Positions 8,907 to 16,966 of a stretch of DNA of 64,000 nt are shown piece by piece. Location of the stretch: assembly GCA_017619795.1 (NCBI GenBank), contig JAFZRP010000104.1, forward strand, positions 1 through 64,000. The letters are read 5' to 3'. This DNA is from Treponema sp. Its GTDB lineage: Bacteria; Spirochaetota; Spirochaetia; Treponematales; Treponemataceae. The notes beneath the pieces were generated by a model, which was not told the DNA's origin, did no database searches, and worked only from the letters and a program-made list of their open reading frames with translations. Made by a program: the position numbers and the translations under genes. Each line of letters starts with the position of its first letter. The first letter of the stretch is position 1.

Positions 8907-11624
8907 ATGAAGAAAGAGAAACAAAATATGAAGAAAGAAGACTTGCAGCCTAAAAAGGAAAAGAAAGAAAAGAAGTCTAAAAAATCTAAAATGCCGGAAG
9001 GTTATATTGGAAGACCAAAACCAATGAAGGTAAAAAGGTTCCAGTTCCACAAACCAACCAAAAAGTTCTACATTGGTATGGCTTTCCTGCTTATTCTTTT
9101 AGGCTTGCTTACACTTTTAGTAATTAAGCTTGTAAATGTTTCTAAAGTAACAGATGCATTTATTAAAGCGTATAAATATGATGAAGATAATACACCGGAA
9201 ACCTTTACACTTGAAAACGACAAGTTAAAGTTTGTACTCGATGGAAAAAACACTCAGTTTACTTTGTTGCAGAAGGATACAAATCACCTGTGGTATTCAA
9301 ATCCACCGGAGCTTGAAAAGGATCCTATTGCTCTTACAAAAGAAAAGAACAACATGAGTTCAACCTTCCTCATTAAGTATTCAACAGAAAACGGTGTAGA
9401 AAATACTTACGATACTTACACCTACAGTATTAAGAGAAACTTCTTTGAAGTTGCAAAGCAGGGTGATGCTATTCAGGTAAAATACACAGCAAGTATAATG
9501 CAGCGTGAATACAGATATCCACTTGCTATTTATGCAGAAGAAATGGATGAATGGCTTGATAAAATGAATCAGTCTGATCAGAACGTTATTACAAAGCGTT
9601 GTTACCGCGAGGTAAATATTGATAGACTTAAGCCTTCAGACAATAAGGAAGAGCTTCTCCGAAAGTATCCTGGTCTTGAAGAAGATAACCTCTATCTTAT
9701 TTTTGACCCTGATCAGCTTAAGGAATACATGAAGGAGCAGTGTGAAGGAATCTTCAATAAGATTGGATATACTGATGAAGATTATATGCGTCACCGCGAA
9801 TTGTACAAAGAAACTTCTTCAAGAGTTGATCCTGCATTCAACTTTACTGTTTATTACAAGCTTGATGGAAATAACCTTGTTGTAGATATTCCTTACGATG
9901 AGATTCTCTACAAACAGACTTATCCTATGATTCAGCTTTCAGTTCTTCCATATTTTGGAGCAGCTGGAACAAATGACGAAGGTTATATGTTCATACCGGA
10001 AGGCGGTGGAAGTATTATCTACTTTAATAACGGTAAGACAAAACAGAATAACTACGTTGCCGATGTTTACGGTTGGGATATGGCTTCTGACCGAAAGGCT
10101 GTTATTACAGAAACCCGTACAGCTTATCCTGTATTCGGTGAATCCTTCGGTGATTCAAGCTTTATTTCCATTATGGAAAACGGCTCTGAATATGGTTCTG
10201 TTGTTGCAGAGATTAGTGGAAAGCTTGGAAGCTATAACTATGTTCGTGCTAACTATAAGATGGTTCACGGCGAGCAGTTTGAGGTTTCTGTACGAAATAC
10301 AAGTGCTCAGTATGCATATGAAAAAGATCTTCCAGAGGGAGAAAGAATTACACAGATTTATTCATTTGTTAATTCTCCTTCTTATGTAGATATGGCTAAG
10401 GCTTACCAGAAGTACCTGTTTGCAGGACAGAAAAAGGTAGACAATAAAGAAACTCCTGTTGCTGTAGAAATTGTTGGTGCTGTTGATAAGGTTCAGCAGG
10501 TTTTAGGTATGCCTAAGAAAATGCCTTACAAGCTTACAAGCTTTAATAAGGCTGGAAAAATCATCAATGAAATTGATGAGCTTGGTATTAAAAATGTTCA
10601 GTACAAGCTTTCCGGTTTTATTAATGGCGGTGTAAAACAGAAAATGCTCAAAAAGTTCAAGTTTGTTCGTCAGTTAGGCGGAAAAGCTGGCTTTAAGAAA
10701 ATGCAAGAGTCTGTTAAAAACACATCTGGTAAGCTTTATCTGGATGCAACAGTTCAGTACGCTTACAACTCAAAGCTTAGAGACGGTTTCTTCAGATACA
10801 GAGATCCTGCTCGTTTTGCAAACGACGAGGTTTGTGAACTTAATGAGTACTCTTTAATCTGGTACGGAAAAGACGAAAAGAAAGATGAATATTATCTTCT
10901 CCGACCTTCTAATATCGATTATGCAAGCGAAGTGCTTATTAAAAATGCAATGAAGTATGAGCTGGACGGAATCTCTTACAGAGATAATGGTTATCATCTG
11001 TCTGGAGATTACAACGATTCTCCAAATAAGAGAGTAAGCCGTGCAAATGCCCGTATTCAGCAGATGGAAAGAATGAAGGAAGCTAAAGAGAACGGATTAA
11101 ATGTTGCTATTAACTTTGGTAACGATTATGCGCTCAAAGAAACAGACCTCATTACTAATATGACTCTGCATGGTAACAGCTATGCAATCATAGACAAACA
11201 CATTCCTTTCTACGAAATTGCACTTCATGGATATAAGAACTTTACAGGTGTACCAATTAATCTTGGTTATGAATCTGATCAGATTATTCTTGAATCTGCA
11301 GAGAGTGGTGCAGGTTTGTACTTCTCCTTTATGGAAGAATCAGAAAAAGCTCTTCAGGAAACTCTTTATACAGAGTATTATGCAGCCTGCTTTGATACCT
11401 GGAAAGACAAGTTTGAAAAAATATATAAGAGATATGACTCTGAGCTTGGACCTGTAAAAAACAGTGTAATCATTGATCACGAGTTCCTTGAAGATGACGT
11501 TACTGTTACTACTTACGATAATAACTATCAGGTTTTTGTAAACTTCGGTTATGTTGATTATACTGATGACGACGGACTTTATATTCCTGCCCGGGATTAT
11601 AAAGTGTTGAAGGTGGAGGACTAA
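8907..11624 (+). CDS. Membrane-tethered DUF5696-type protein, possible glycan-active TIM barrel
   Basis: 905 residues. A very basic cytoplasmic tail (residues 1-52, about 20 lysines) precedes a single membrane helix (54-76), so the remaining 830 residues lie outside. Residues about 85-480 are beta-rich, with PYFGAAGTNDEGYMFIPEGGGS and GWDMASDRKAV typical of the DUF5696 group. Residues about 540-830 resemble a glycoside-hydrolase-like barrel (GKLYLDATVQYAYN, ELDGISYRDNGYHLSGDY, LNVAINFGNDYAL), and a final beta-sandwich ends QVFVNFGYVDYTDDDG. Candidate acidic catalytic residues occur on barrel strands, but none can be assigned. The RBS GGGAGG precedes the ATG. It may process or hold the glycan that the adjacent transporter imports. 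Confidence 0.72.
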   Translation: MKKEKQNMKKEDLQPKKEKKEKKSKKSKMPEGYIGRPKPMKVKRFQFHKPTKKFYIGMAFLLILLGLLTLLVIKLVNVSKVTDAFIKAYKYDEDNTPETFTLENDKLKFVLDGKNTQFTLLQKDTNHLWYSNPPELEKDPIALTKEKNNMSSTFLIKYSTENGVENTYDTYTYSIKRNFFEVAKQGDAIQVKYTASIMQREYRYPLAIYAEEMDEWLDKMNQSDQNVITKRCYREVNIDRLKPSDNKEELLRKYPGLEEDNLYLIFDPDQLKEYMKEQCEGIFNKIGYTDEDYMRHRELYKETSSRVDPAFNFTVYYKLDGNNLVVDIPYDEILYKQTYPMIQLSVLPYFGAAGTNDEGYMFIPEGGGSIIYFNNGKTKQNNYVADVYGWDMASDRKAVITETRTAYPVFGESFGDSSFISIMENGSEYGSVVAEISGKLGSYNYVRANYKMVHGEQFEVSVRNTSAQYAYEKDLPEGERITQIYSFVNSPSYVDMAKAYQKYLFAGQKKVDNKETPVAVEIVGAVDKVQQVLGMPKKMPYKLTSFNKAGKIINEIDELGIKNVQYKLSGFINGGVKQKMLKKFKFVRQLGGKAGFKKMQESVKNTSGKLYLDATVQYAYNSKLRDGFFRYRDPARFANDEVCELNEYSLIWYGKDEKKDEYYLLRPSNIDYASEVLIKNAMKYELDGISYRDNGYHLSGDYNDSPNKRVSRANARIQQMERMKEAKENGLNVAINFGNDYALKETDLITNMTLHGNSYAIIDKHIPFYEIALHGYKNFTGVPINLGYESDQIILESAESGAGLYFSFMEESEKALQETLYTEYYAACFDTWKDKFEKIYKRYDSELGPVKNSVIIDHEFLEDDVTVTTYDNNYQVFVNFGYVDYTDDDGLYIPARDYKVLKVED

Positions 11625-11625
11625 A

Positions 11626-12567
11626 ATGTCTAAGATGAATGATTTAATTATAAAGATTAAACGAAAGATAGGACTGTCACAGCGAAGAGCCATATACGGA
11701 TATATTTTCATATTGCCATTTATACTTGGTTTTGTCCTTTTTATGGTAAAACCGCTTTATCAGTCACTACGAATGAGTATGAGCGAAGTTATTATTTCAA
11801 ATCAGGGCTTTACCTTGAGATGGAATAACTGGGCAAACTATGTAAGAGCACTTACAATCGACCCTGAGTTCAACAGAATGGTTGTAAACTCTGTAGCTCA
11901 GATGTTTTACAGATCACTTGCAACAATCGTTTTCAGCTTCTTTGTTGCATTGCTGCTTAATCAGAAGTTTAAGGGAAGAACCTTGGCTCGTTCTATCTTC
12001 TTCCTTGCTGTAATTCTTTCTTCTGGTGTACTTGTTGGTCTTGAATACAGCAATACACTTATGGCTCAGCTTAAGGCAACAATTGAAGAGGCTGGTAATT
12101 CAAATACAATTACTGATGTTTTGGAGCAGATTCTTGTTTCTAACACTGGTGGTGTAAACGGAATAAGTGGAAAGGTATTTAAGATTTTGTTTGAAATTAT
12201 CGATTCCATTTATGATGTTGCCATGGCTTCTGGTATTCAGATTATTATCTTCCTTTCTGGTTTGCAGAATATTTCTCCAAGTATGTACGAAGCAGCTCAG
12301 ATGGAAGGTTGTACTTCTTGGGAAAGCTTGTGGAAAATTACAGTACCAATGGTAAGCCCTCTTATGCTCGTATGCTGGATTTACACAATCGTTGACTTCT
12401 TTATGAAGACTGATAATCAGATTATGTCAAAGATTAATGACCAGATGGTTTTACAGTTGAATTACGGCTACAGCTCTGCACTTGCCTGGATTTACTTTAT
12501 TGTATGTATGCTTTTCATCGGTCTTTCATCACTTATCATTTCTAAGGTGGTATACAATTATGACTAA
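11626..12567 (+). CDS. Sugar ABC transporter permease (second pair, MalF-like)
   Basis: 313 residues. The first helix follows a basic stretch (YGYIFILPFILGFVLFMVKPL), and the EAA loop reads EAAQMEGCTSWESLWKITVP, with the usual Asp replaced by Glu. An extra polar stretch of about 50 residues (about 145-190) lies between helices 3 and 4 and is absent from the first-pair permease. It begins one base after the DUF5696 stop, with GGTGGAGG as ribosome binding site, so it belongs to the same transcript. Having a second permease pair in one operon is unusual; the second pair may serve the four solute-binding proteins downstream. Confidence 0.9.
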   Translation: MSKMNDLIIKIKRKIGLSQRRAIYGYIFILPFILGFVLFMVKPLYQSLRMSMSEVIISNQGFTLRWNNWANYVRALTIDPEFNRMVVNSVAQMFYRSLATIVFSFFVALLLNQKFKGRTLARSIFFLAVILSSGVLVGLEYSNTLMAQLKATIEEAGNSNTITDVLEQILVSNTGGVNGISGKVFKILFEIIDSIYDVAMASGIQIIIFLSGLQNISPSMYEAAQMEGCTSWESLWKITVPMVSPLMLVCWIYTIVDFFMKTDNQIMSKINDQMVLQLNYGYSSALAWIYFIVCMLFIGLSSLIISKVVYNYD

Positions 12568-13576
12568 AAAGAATAAAAAAGATTTGACAGAAACGACAGT
12601 GTTGACAAATGCTGTTGACAAAAGATCCTTCTGGGAAAGAAATGAAGCTTCTGACGGTATTCTTCTTACGGAAACTATAAAGAAATATGCTCTTTCTATT
12701 TTCCGTGCAATCCTGCTGTTCGGAATGTGCTTTATGATTATCCAGCCGATTCTGAATAAGTTTTCATTCAGTTTTATGGCAGAAAAGGATTTGTACGATA
12801 CAACAATCATCGTTGTTCCAAAGCACTTTTCTTTAAGTAACTGGAAAATTGCAATTTATCTTCTGGACTATAAGAAAACCTTATTCAATACAATCTGGGT
12901 TTCAATGCTTGTTTCAATTATTGAAGTTTTTGTTTGTAGTCTTGTAGGTTACGGTTTCTCAAGATTCCAGTTCCCATTGAAGAAATTCTGGTTCTTCTGT
13001 GTAGTTTTAATCATCGTAATTCCACCACAGACAATTTCAACTTCCTTGTTCCTTCACTTCAGGTATTTCCACTTCTTTGGAAAAACGTTAAACCTTCGTG
13101 GTTCAATGTCGCCGTATCTGATGATGTGTCTTGGATGTATGGGCTTAAAGAACGGTCTTTATATCTTTATGATAAGACAGTTCTTCCTTGGATTCCCATT
13201 CGAGCTTGAAGAGGCTGCCTACGTAGATGGTTGTGGTCCATTCGCAACATTCTTTAGAATTATGGTTCCAGGTGCAAAACCAATCATTACATCTTGCTTC
13301 CTGTTCTCTTTTGTATGGCAGTGGACAGACAGCTTCTACACAGAGCTGTTCTTAGGAAAGATTAAGCTTCTTTCTGGCCAGATTTCAGGTATTGTAGAAA
13401 GACTTGGTGGTTATCTTACAGCCTTAAACGGCGGTTCTGTAAACCCTCCATTGGCTTATTCAAATGCAATCCTTTCAACAGGTATATTACTTGTAATTAT
13501 TCCGGTAATCATTCTGTACATCTTCTGTCAGAACCTGTTCGTAGAAAGCCTTGCTTCTACTGGTGTAAAGATGTAA
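12560..13576 (+). CDS. Carbohydrate ABC transporter permease (second pair, MalG-like)
   Basis: 338 residues from the ATG at 12560, which has AAGGTGG at 12544-12550 and overlaps the preceding gene by eight bases. An in-frame ATG 78 bases upstream is unlikely because it lies deep inside the previous gene without a ribosome binding site. The N-terminus is polar for 50 residues; six helices follow. The EAA loop is EAAYVDGCGPFATFFRIMVP. It should pair with the preceding permease. A strong terminator follows directly, closing the island. Confidence 0.9.
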   Translation: MTKKNKKDLTETTVLTNAVDKRSFWERNEASDGILLTETIKKYALSIFRAILLFGMCFMIIQPILNKFSFSFMAEKDLYDTTIIVVPKHFSLSNWKIAIYLLDYKKTLFNTIWVSMLVSIIEVFVCSLVGYGFSRFQFPLKKFWFFCVVLIIVIPPQTISTSLFLHFRYFHFFGKTLNLRGSMSPYLMMCLGCMGLKNGLYIFMIRQFFLGFPFELEEAAYVDGCGPFATFFRIMVPGAKPIITSCFLFSFVWQWTDSFYTELFLGKIKLLSGQISGIVERLGGYLTALNGGSVNPPLAYSNAILSTGILLVIIPVIILYIFCQNLFVESLASTGVKM

Positions 13577-13597
13577 TAAATCCTTATACTTTTATGA

Positions 13598-13633
13598 ATA
13601 CCCGGTACTTTTACGGTATCGGGTATTTTTTTG
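13598..13633 (+). terminator. Rho-independent terminator of the transport island
   Basis: AATACCC at 13598-13604 pairs with GGGTATT at 13621-13627, with a partly paired GGTAC/GGTATC interior, followed directly by a run of seven T residues. It ends the transcript of the eight-gene island. Confidence 0.85.
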
Positions 13634-13663
13634 TTTTCTTCTATAAAATACATAAAATTACAG

Positions 13664-13691
13664 TTGCAAAAAAAAGAATATGCATTATAAT
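13664..13691 (+). promoter_or_regulatory. Distal promoter P1 for the first solute-binding gene
   Basis: TTGCAA at 13664-13669 and a perfect TATAAT at 13686-13691, separated by 16 bases. Transcription would begin near 13698, inside the palindromic element described next. This is a second, upstream promoter in addition to the extended -10 promoter at 13796. Confidence 0.5.
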
Positions 13692-13695
13692 TGAG

Positions 13696-13720
13696 TTAAA
13701 CGATTTAATTAAACGTTTAA
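13696..13720 (+). promoter_or_regulatory. Palindromic operator candidate with central CG
   Basis: A 25-base imperfect palindrome whose right half contains the perfect 12-base palindrome TTAAACGTTTAA (13709-13720). The left half is the near-copy TTAAACGATTTAA (13696-13708). Palindromes with a central CpG in AT-rich flanks are typical of LacI-family operators. Lying at the predicted start of P1, it would allow repression by sugar-responsive control. No LacI-type gene is in the window. Confidence 0.45.
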
Positions 13721-13757
13721 TGCACTTCTATAACAAAAAAAATAGGGGAAAACTACT

Positions 13758-13817
13758 ATGAAAACGCAAAATAGAATTGCATTATTACGGTTTAATGCTA
13801 TAATTATATTTACTTAA
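13758..13817 (+). CDS. Possible 19-residue leader peptide
   Basis: A short ORF with a good ribosome binding site (AGGGGAA at 13744-13750) and an ATG at 13758, encoding MKTQNRIALLRFNAIIIFT. It would only be transcribed from P1, because it spans the -35 and -10 of the proximal promoter. It may be a leader peptide or chance. No homologue is known to me. Confidence 0.25.
   Translation: MKTQNRIALLRFNAIIIFT
13777..13804 (+). promoter_or_regulatory. Proximal extended -10 promoter P2
   Basis: TTGCAT at 13777-13782, 16 bases, and TGCTATAAT with TATAAT at 13799-13804. The same TGnTATAAT form precedes all four solute-binding genes. The expected 5' untranslated region is about 36 bases and contains AAGAGGAG just before the ATG. 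Confidence 0.7.
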
Positions 13818-13846
13818 ATTAGACCATTATTTAAGAGGAGAAAAAA

Positions 13847-15232
13847 ATGAATAAAGGTACTATGAAAAAAGCGCTTTGTATCGCAGTTGCTGCCTTGATG
13901 GTAACAAGCACAGTTTCTGCTGCAAAAAAGAAGAAGGATGATCCTTACAAGAAAGTTGTAAAACAGAAGGATCCAAAAACAAAGAAAGTTTATGACTTCA
14001 AAGGTATGCAGGTTATTTATGCTGACTGGTGGACAGATCCAGATGCAGCTCCAGCTTCAAAACAGCAGGAAGACTTGTTCGCTTGGCGTGAGTGGACTTA
14101 TGATGCATACAACTTCAGAGTAACACAGATGGCAGTTTGTGGATGGGGTTCAAACCCACAGTTCGTACAGAACTTCTGTATTTCCGGCGGTGATGAAAAC
14201 TATGTATTCACAATCGACGGACGTTCTGCATCTATTGGTGTAAGAGCTAATCTTTTCTATGATTTGTCAAAAATCAAGAGTGTAAACTATAAAGATCCTG
14301 TAAAATATGAGCAGGGAACTGTAAACCTTCTTAAGAAGGGTGATTCTTTCTACGGCTTCAACCTCGGAAAACCAGAGCCAAGAAACGGTATGTTCTTCAA
14401 CAAGAGAATCCTTCAGGAAAATGGTTATAGCCCAGACTATCCATATGATTTGCAGAAAGCAGGAAAATGGACATGGGATACATTCGAAGAGATGTGTAAG
14501 AAAATGACACGCGATACAGATAACGACGGTGTAATCGATCAGTACGCTATGGCTTCTTTCAACACAGAGTTCTCTTATTCAGCTCTTGATTCAAACGGTG
14601 CTAAGATTATCGACCGCGATAAGAACGGTAAGTTCGTAAACGTTGCAGGTTCAGAAAAAGCTATGGAAGCTTGGAACTGGATCCAGCATATGTTCCTTAC
14701 ATATCAGCTCCCACAGGCTGAAGGTGCTAACTGGGACTACTTCTATACAGCATTCACAAACGGTGAAGTTGCATTCTTGGCTGACCAGGAATACAATGCA
14801 CAGCCTAACGGAAAGTTCAACTCAATGGCTGATGACTACGGATTCGTTTGCTTCCCACTCGGACCACACGGAGACGGCGTATACAGGACAGTTCACCAGA
14901 ACAACATCATGATTATCCCTTCATGCTACAGCGCAGAACGTGCTGAAAACATTGCTAAGATCGTTGACCTTTGGGCAGAGCCTGTACCAGGATATGAAGG
15001 ACCAGATGCTTGGAAAGATGCATATTGGTCATCATTCCGCGATTCACGTGCTGTAGACGAAACACTCCAGCTTATGATGGATTCTCCAAACCCACGTTAC
15101 GATGTACTCGTTTCTGGTCTTAACCAGGGCGACATCATCTGGAACCTCTGTGGTGGTGGCGGAACAGCTCAGGAATTGTATGAAGCTTGCTACAACGTAT
15201 GGCAGGGACTTATCGACGATTGTAACCGCTAA
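13847..15232 (+). CDS. Periplasmic extracellular solute-binding protein, paralog 1
   Basis: 461 residues. The signal peptide ends near SAA, and the mature protein begins with a lysine-rich AKKKKDDPYKK segment; there is no lipobox cysteine. The family 1 solute-binding fold is indicated by FKGMQVIYADWWTDPDAAP, the hinge region NGMFFNKRILQENGY, PNGKFNSMADDYGFVCFPLG and the late FRDSRAVDETLQLM. An EF-hand-like loop DTDNDGVID (residues 223-231) suggests bound calcium. The C-terminus NVWQGLIDDCNR is shared with paralogs 2 and 3. Codons are rich in C/G-ending forms (AAC, TTC, AAG, CTC), which suggests high expression. Likely partner: the second permease pair just upstream. Ligand unknown, probably an oligosaccharide. 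Confidence 0.88.
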   Translation: MNKGTMKKALCIAVAALMVTSTVSAAKKKKDDPYKKVVKQKDPKTKKVYDFKGMQVIYADWWTDPDAAPASKQQEDLFAWREWTYDAYNFRVTQMAVCGWGSNPQFVQNFCISGGDENYVFTIDGRSASIGVRANLFYDLSKIKSVNYKDPVKYEQGTVNLLKKGDSFYGFNLGKPEPRNGMFFNKRILQENGYSPDYPYDLQKAGKWTWDTFEEMCKKMTRDTDNDGVIDQYAMASFNTEFSYSALDSNGAKIIDRDKNGKFVNVAGSEKAMEAWNWIQHMFLTYQLPQAEGANWDYFYTAFTNGEVAFLADQEYNAQPNGKFNSMADDYGFVCFPLGPHGDGVYRTVHQNNIMIIPSCYSAERAENIAKIVDLWAEPVPGYEGPDAWKDAYWSSFRDSRAVDETLQLMMDSPNPRYDVLVSGLNQGDIIWNLCGGGGTAQELYEACYNVWQGLIDDCNR

Positions 15233-15260
15233 TTTCTAATTAGATTACAATACTGATAAA

Positions 15261-15296
15261 AAGACCGTTGGATATAAATCCAGCGGTCTTTTTTTT
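15261..15296 (+). terminator. Rho-independent terminator after paralog 1
   Basis: GACCGTTGGAT (15263-15273) pairs with ATCCAGCGGTC (15278-15288) with a single T-G wobble and a four-base loop, followed by eight T residues (15289-15296). A strong intrinsic terminator that isolates paralog 1 as a single-gene unit. Confidence 0.92.
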
Positions 15297-15380
15297 GTCA
15301 TTTTCATGTTCACCCCGACAATCTTTTTATTAAAAATATTTAAAAATTAATCGTTTTATAAACTAAAATTAAGTAAAATA

Positions 15381-15412
15381 ACAGTTGTTTACTTTATAAA
15401 CTGTGATATAAT
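15381..15412 (+). promoter_or_regulatory. Promoter of paralog 2 with overlapping inverted repeat
   Basis: TTGTTT at 15385-15390, 16 bases, TATAAT at 15407-15412, with TG at 15404-15405 making an extended -10. An inverted repeat with arms ACAGTT (15381-15386) and AACTGT (15399-15404) covers the -35 and spacer, which suits a repressor site. Confidence 0.6.
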
Positions 15413-15453
15413 TAAGTTATAAATAAAAATGTTAGCTAAATTAGGAGGAAAAC

Positions 15454-16839
15454 ATGAAAAACACTTTAAGAAGAGGATTTGTACTTTTAACGGTAATGCT
15501 AGTTTTTTTAGCACCGTTATCTGCTGCAAAAAAGAAGAAAAAGGATGATCCTTTTAAGAAGATTGAAAAGCAGAAGGATCCGGCAACAAAAAAGGTATAT
15601 GATTTTAAGGGCATGAAAGTCATACTCGGTGACTGGTGGACAGATCCAACCTTACCGCCTGCATCTAAAAAGCAGGAAGATGATTTTATGTGGCATCAAT
15701 GGGTAAACGAAGCCTATAATATGGAATGCGTACAATCACAGGCTGCAGGCTGGGGATCTATGCCTCAATTTATTACTAATTATTGTATCACCGGAGGCGA
15801 TGAAAACTATATTCTTTGTATAGATGGACGTTCTGCAAATGTTGGTATTAAAGCAGATTTGTTCTGGAATTTGTCGAAAATCACTTCTGTTGATTATATG
15901 AATGACCCTAAATATGACAAAGGTGTTTGTGAAAGACTTAAAAAGGGAAATGCTTTTTATACCTTCCAGTGGGTAAAAGCAGAGCCGAGAGAAGGAATGT
16001 TCTATAATAAACGTTTGTTTATAGAAGCAGGTCTTGATCCTGATCTTCCTTATAATATGCAAAAGGATGGAACCTGGACCTGGAAAACCTTTGAAGAGCT
16101 TTGTGAAAAGCTTCAGAGAGATATTGATAATGATGGACTTATTGATCAGTATGCAATGTCTTCTTTCTATACATGTTTTGGTGATGCTGCACTTGATTCA
16201 AACGGCGGCAGCAGAATTTCCAGAGATGCAAACGGTAAGTTCTTTAACAATTCAGGTTCAGACAAATCTATGGAAGCCTGGAACTGGATGGCTCGCATGT
16301 GGGCAACATATCAGCTGCCGCAACCAGAAGGTGCAGCCTGGGATTATTTCCGCGTAGCCTTTATTAACGGCGAAACTGCATTCCTTGCAGACCAGGAGTT
16401 TATTGCTCAGCCTGGTGGAATTCTTTCAGCAATGAAGGACGACTTTGGTTTTGTTGCATTCCCTAAAGGTCCAAGCGGAGACGGAAAATATCATACACTG
16501 CACGATTCTCCAATGTGGATAATTCCAAAGTGCTATGACTTGGAAAAAGCTAATAAGATTGCAAAGGCTGTAGATCTTTATGTTACACCAACACCTGGTT
16601 ATGACGGACCGGATGCCTGGAAAGAAGATTATTACCCTGGCTTTAGAGACTCACGTGCAGTTGATGAAACTTGTGTTCTTCTTTCACAGATTCCTAATCA
16701 GCGTGTTGATAAGCTTGTAAGTGGAATTACTAATGATGATATGCTAAATGCAATCTGCTGGGGCTGGCAGACTCCAATTGAAGCTTATGAAACCTGGAAA
16801 AATGTCTGGCAGGGAATGCTTGACGACGTAAACAGATAG
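15454..16839 (+). CDS. Periplasmic extracellular solute-binding protein, paralog 2
   Basis: 461 residues, colinear with paralog 1. The signal peptide (RRGFVLLTVMLVFLAPLSAA) is followed by a mature AKKKKKDDPFKK start without a lipobox. The conserved core is present: FKGMKVILGDWWTDP, REGMFYNKRLFIEAG, the EF-hand-like loop DIDNDGLID, FRDSRAVDETCVLL and the C-terminus NVWQGMLDDVNR. The residues most changed relative to paralogs 1 and 3 are in segments that usually line the ligand cleft (for example QWVKAEPREG for GKPEPKNG, and PMWIIPKCYD), which suggests a different ligand. Codons are more AT-ending than in paralog 1, so lower expression is likely. RBS AGGAGG precedes the ATG. Confidence 0.88.
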   Translation: MKNTLRRGFVLLTVMLVFLAPLSAAKKKKKDDPFKKIEKQKDPATKKVYDFKGMKVILGDWWTDPTLPPASKKQEDDFMWHQWVNEAYNMECVQSQAAGWGSMPQFITNYCITGGDENYILCIDGRSANVGIKADLFWNLSKITSVDYMNDPKYDKGVCERLKKGNAFYTFQWVKAEPREGMFYNKRLFIEAGLDPDLPYNMQKDGTWTWKTFEELCEKLQRDIDNDGLIDQYAMSSFYTCFGDAALDSNGGSRISRDANGKFFNNSGSDKSMEAWNWMARMWATYQLPQPEGAAWDYFRVAFINGETAFLADQEFIAQPGGILSAMKDDFGFVAFPKGPSGDGKYHTLHDSPMWIIPKCYDLEKANKIAKAVDLYVTPTPGYDGPDAWKEDYYPGFRDSRAVDETCVLLSQIPNQRVDKLVSGITNDDMLNAICWGWQTPIEAYETWKNVWQGMLDDVNR

Positions 16840-16848
16840 AAAATCTGA

Positions 16849-16907
16849 CATTCAGTTTACAAAACACTAATTTATTAAGTAATTTAATATAATTTGTAAA
16901 CTGAATG
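16849..16907. repeat. Perfect 15-base inverted repeat before paralog 3
   Basis: CATTCAGTTTACAAA (16849-16863) is the exact reverse complement of TTTGTAAACTGAATG (16893-16907), with 29 bases between. No T-run follows, so it is not a standard terminator. The right arm reaches the -35 position of the next promoter (-10 at 16925), which fits two copies of an operator or a looping site. Confidence 0.75.
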
Positions 16908-16921
16908 AACGGTTTGTTTGA

Positions 16922-16930
16922 TGCTATAAT
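16922..16930 (+). promoter_or_regulatory. Extended -10 promoter of paralog 3
   Basis: TGCTATAAT with TATAAT at 16925-16930. The segment ACGGTTT shortly upstream (16909-16915) also occurs just before the -10 of paralog 1 (13787-13793), which hints at shared control of these two most similar paralogs. Confidence 0.6.
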
Positions 16931-16966
16931 TTCTTTATAAGAAAAATAACTTGGAGGTAACAGAAT

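Noticed and set aside
12482-12559. Upstream in-frame start for the second MalG-like permease
   Set aside because: It would add 26 residues fully inside the preceding permease gene and has no ribosome binding site; AAGGTGG correctly precedes the ATG at 12560.
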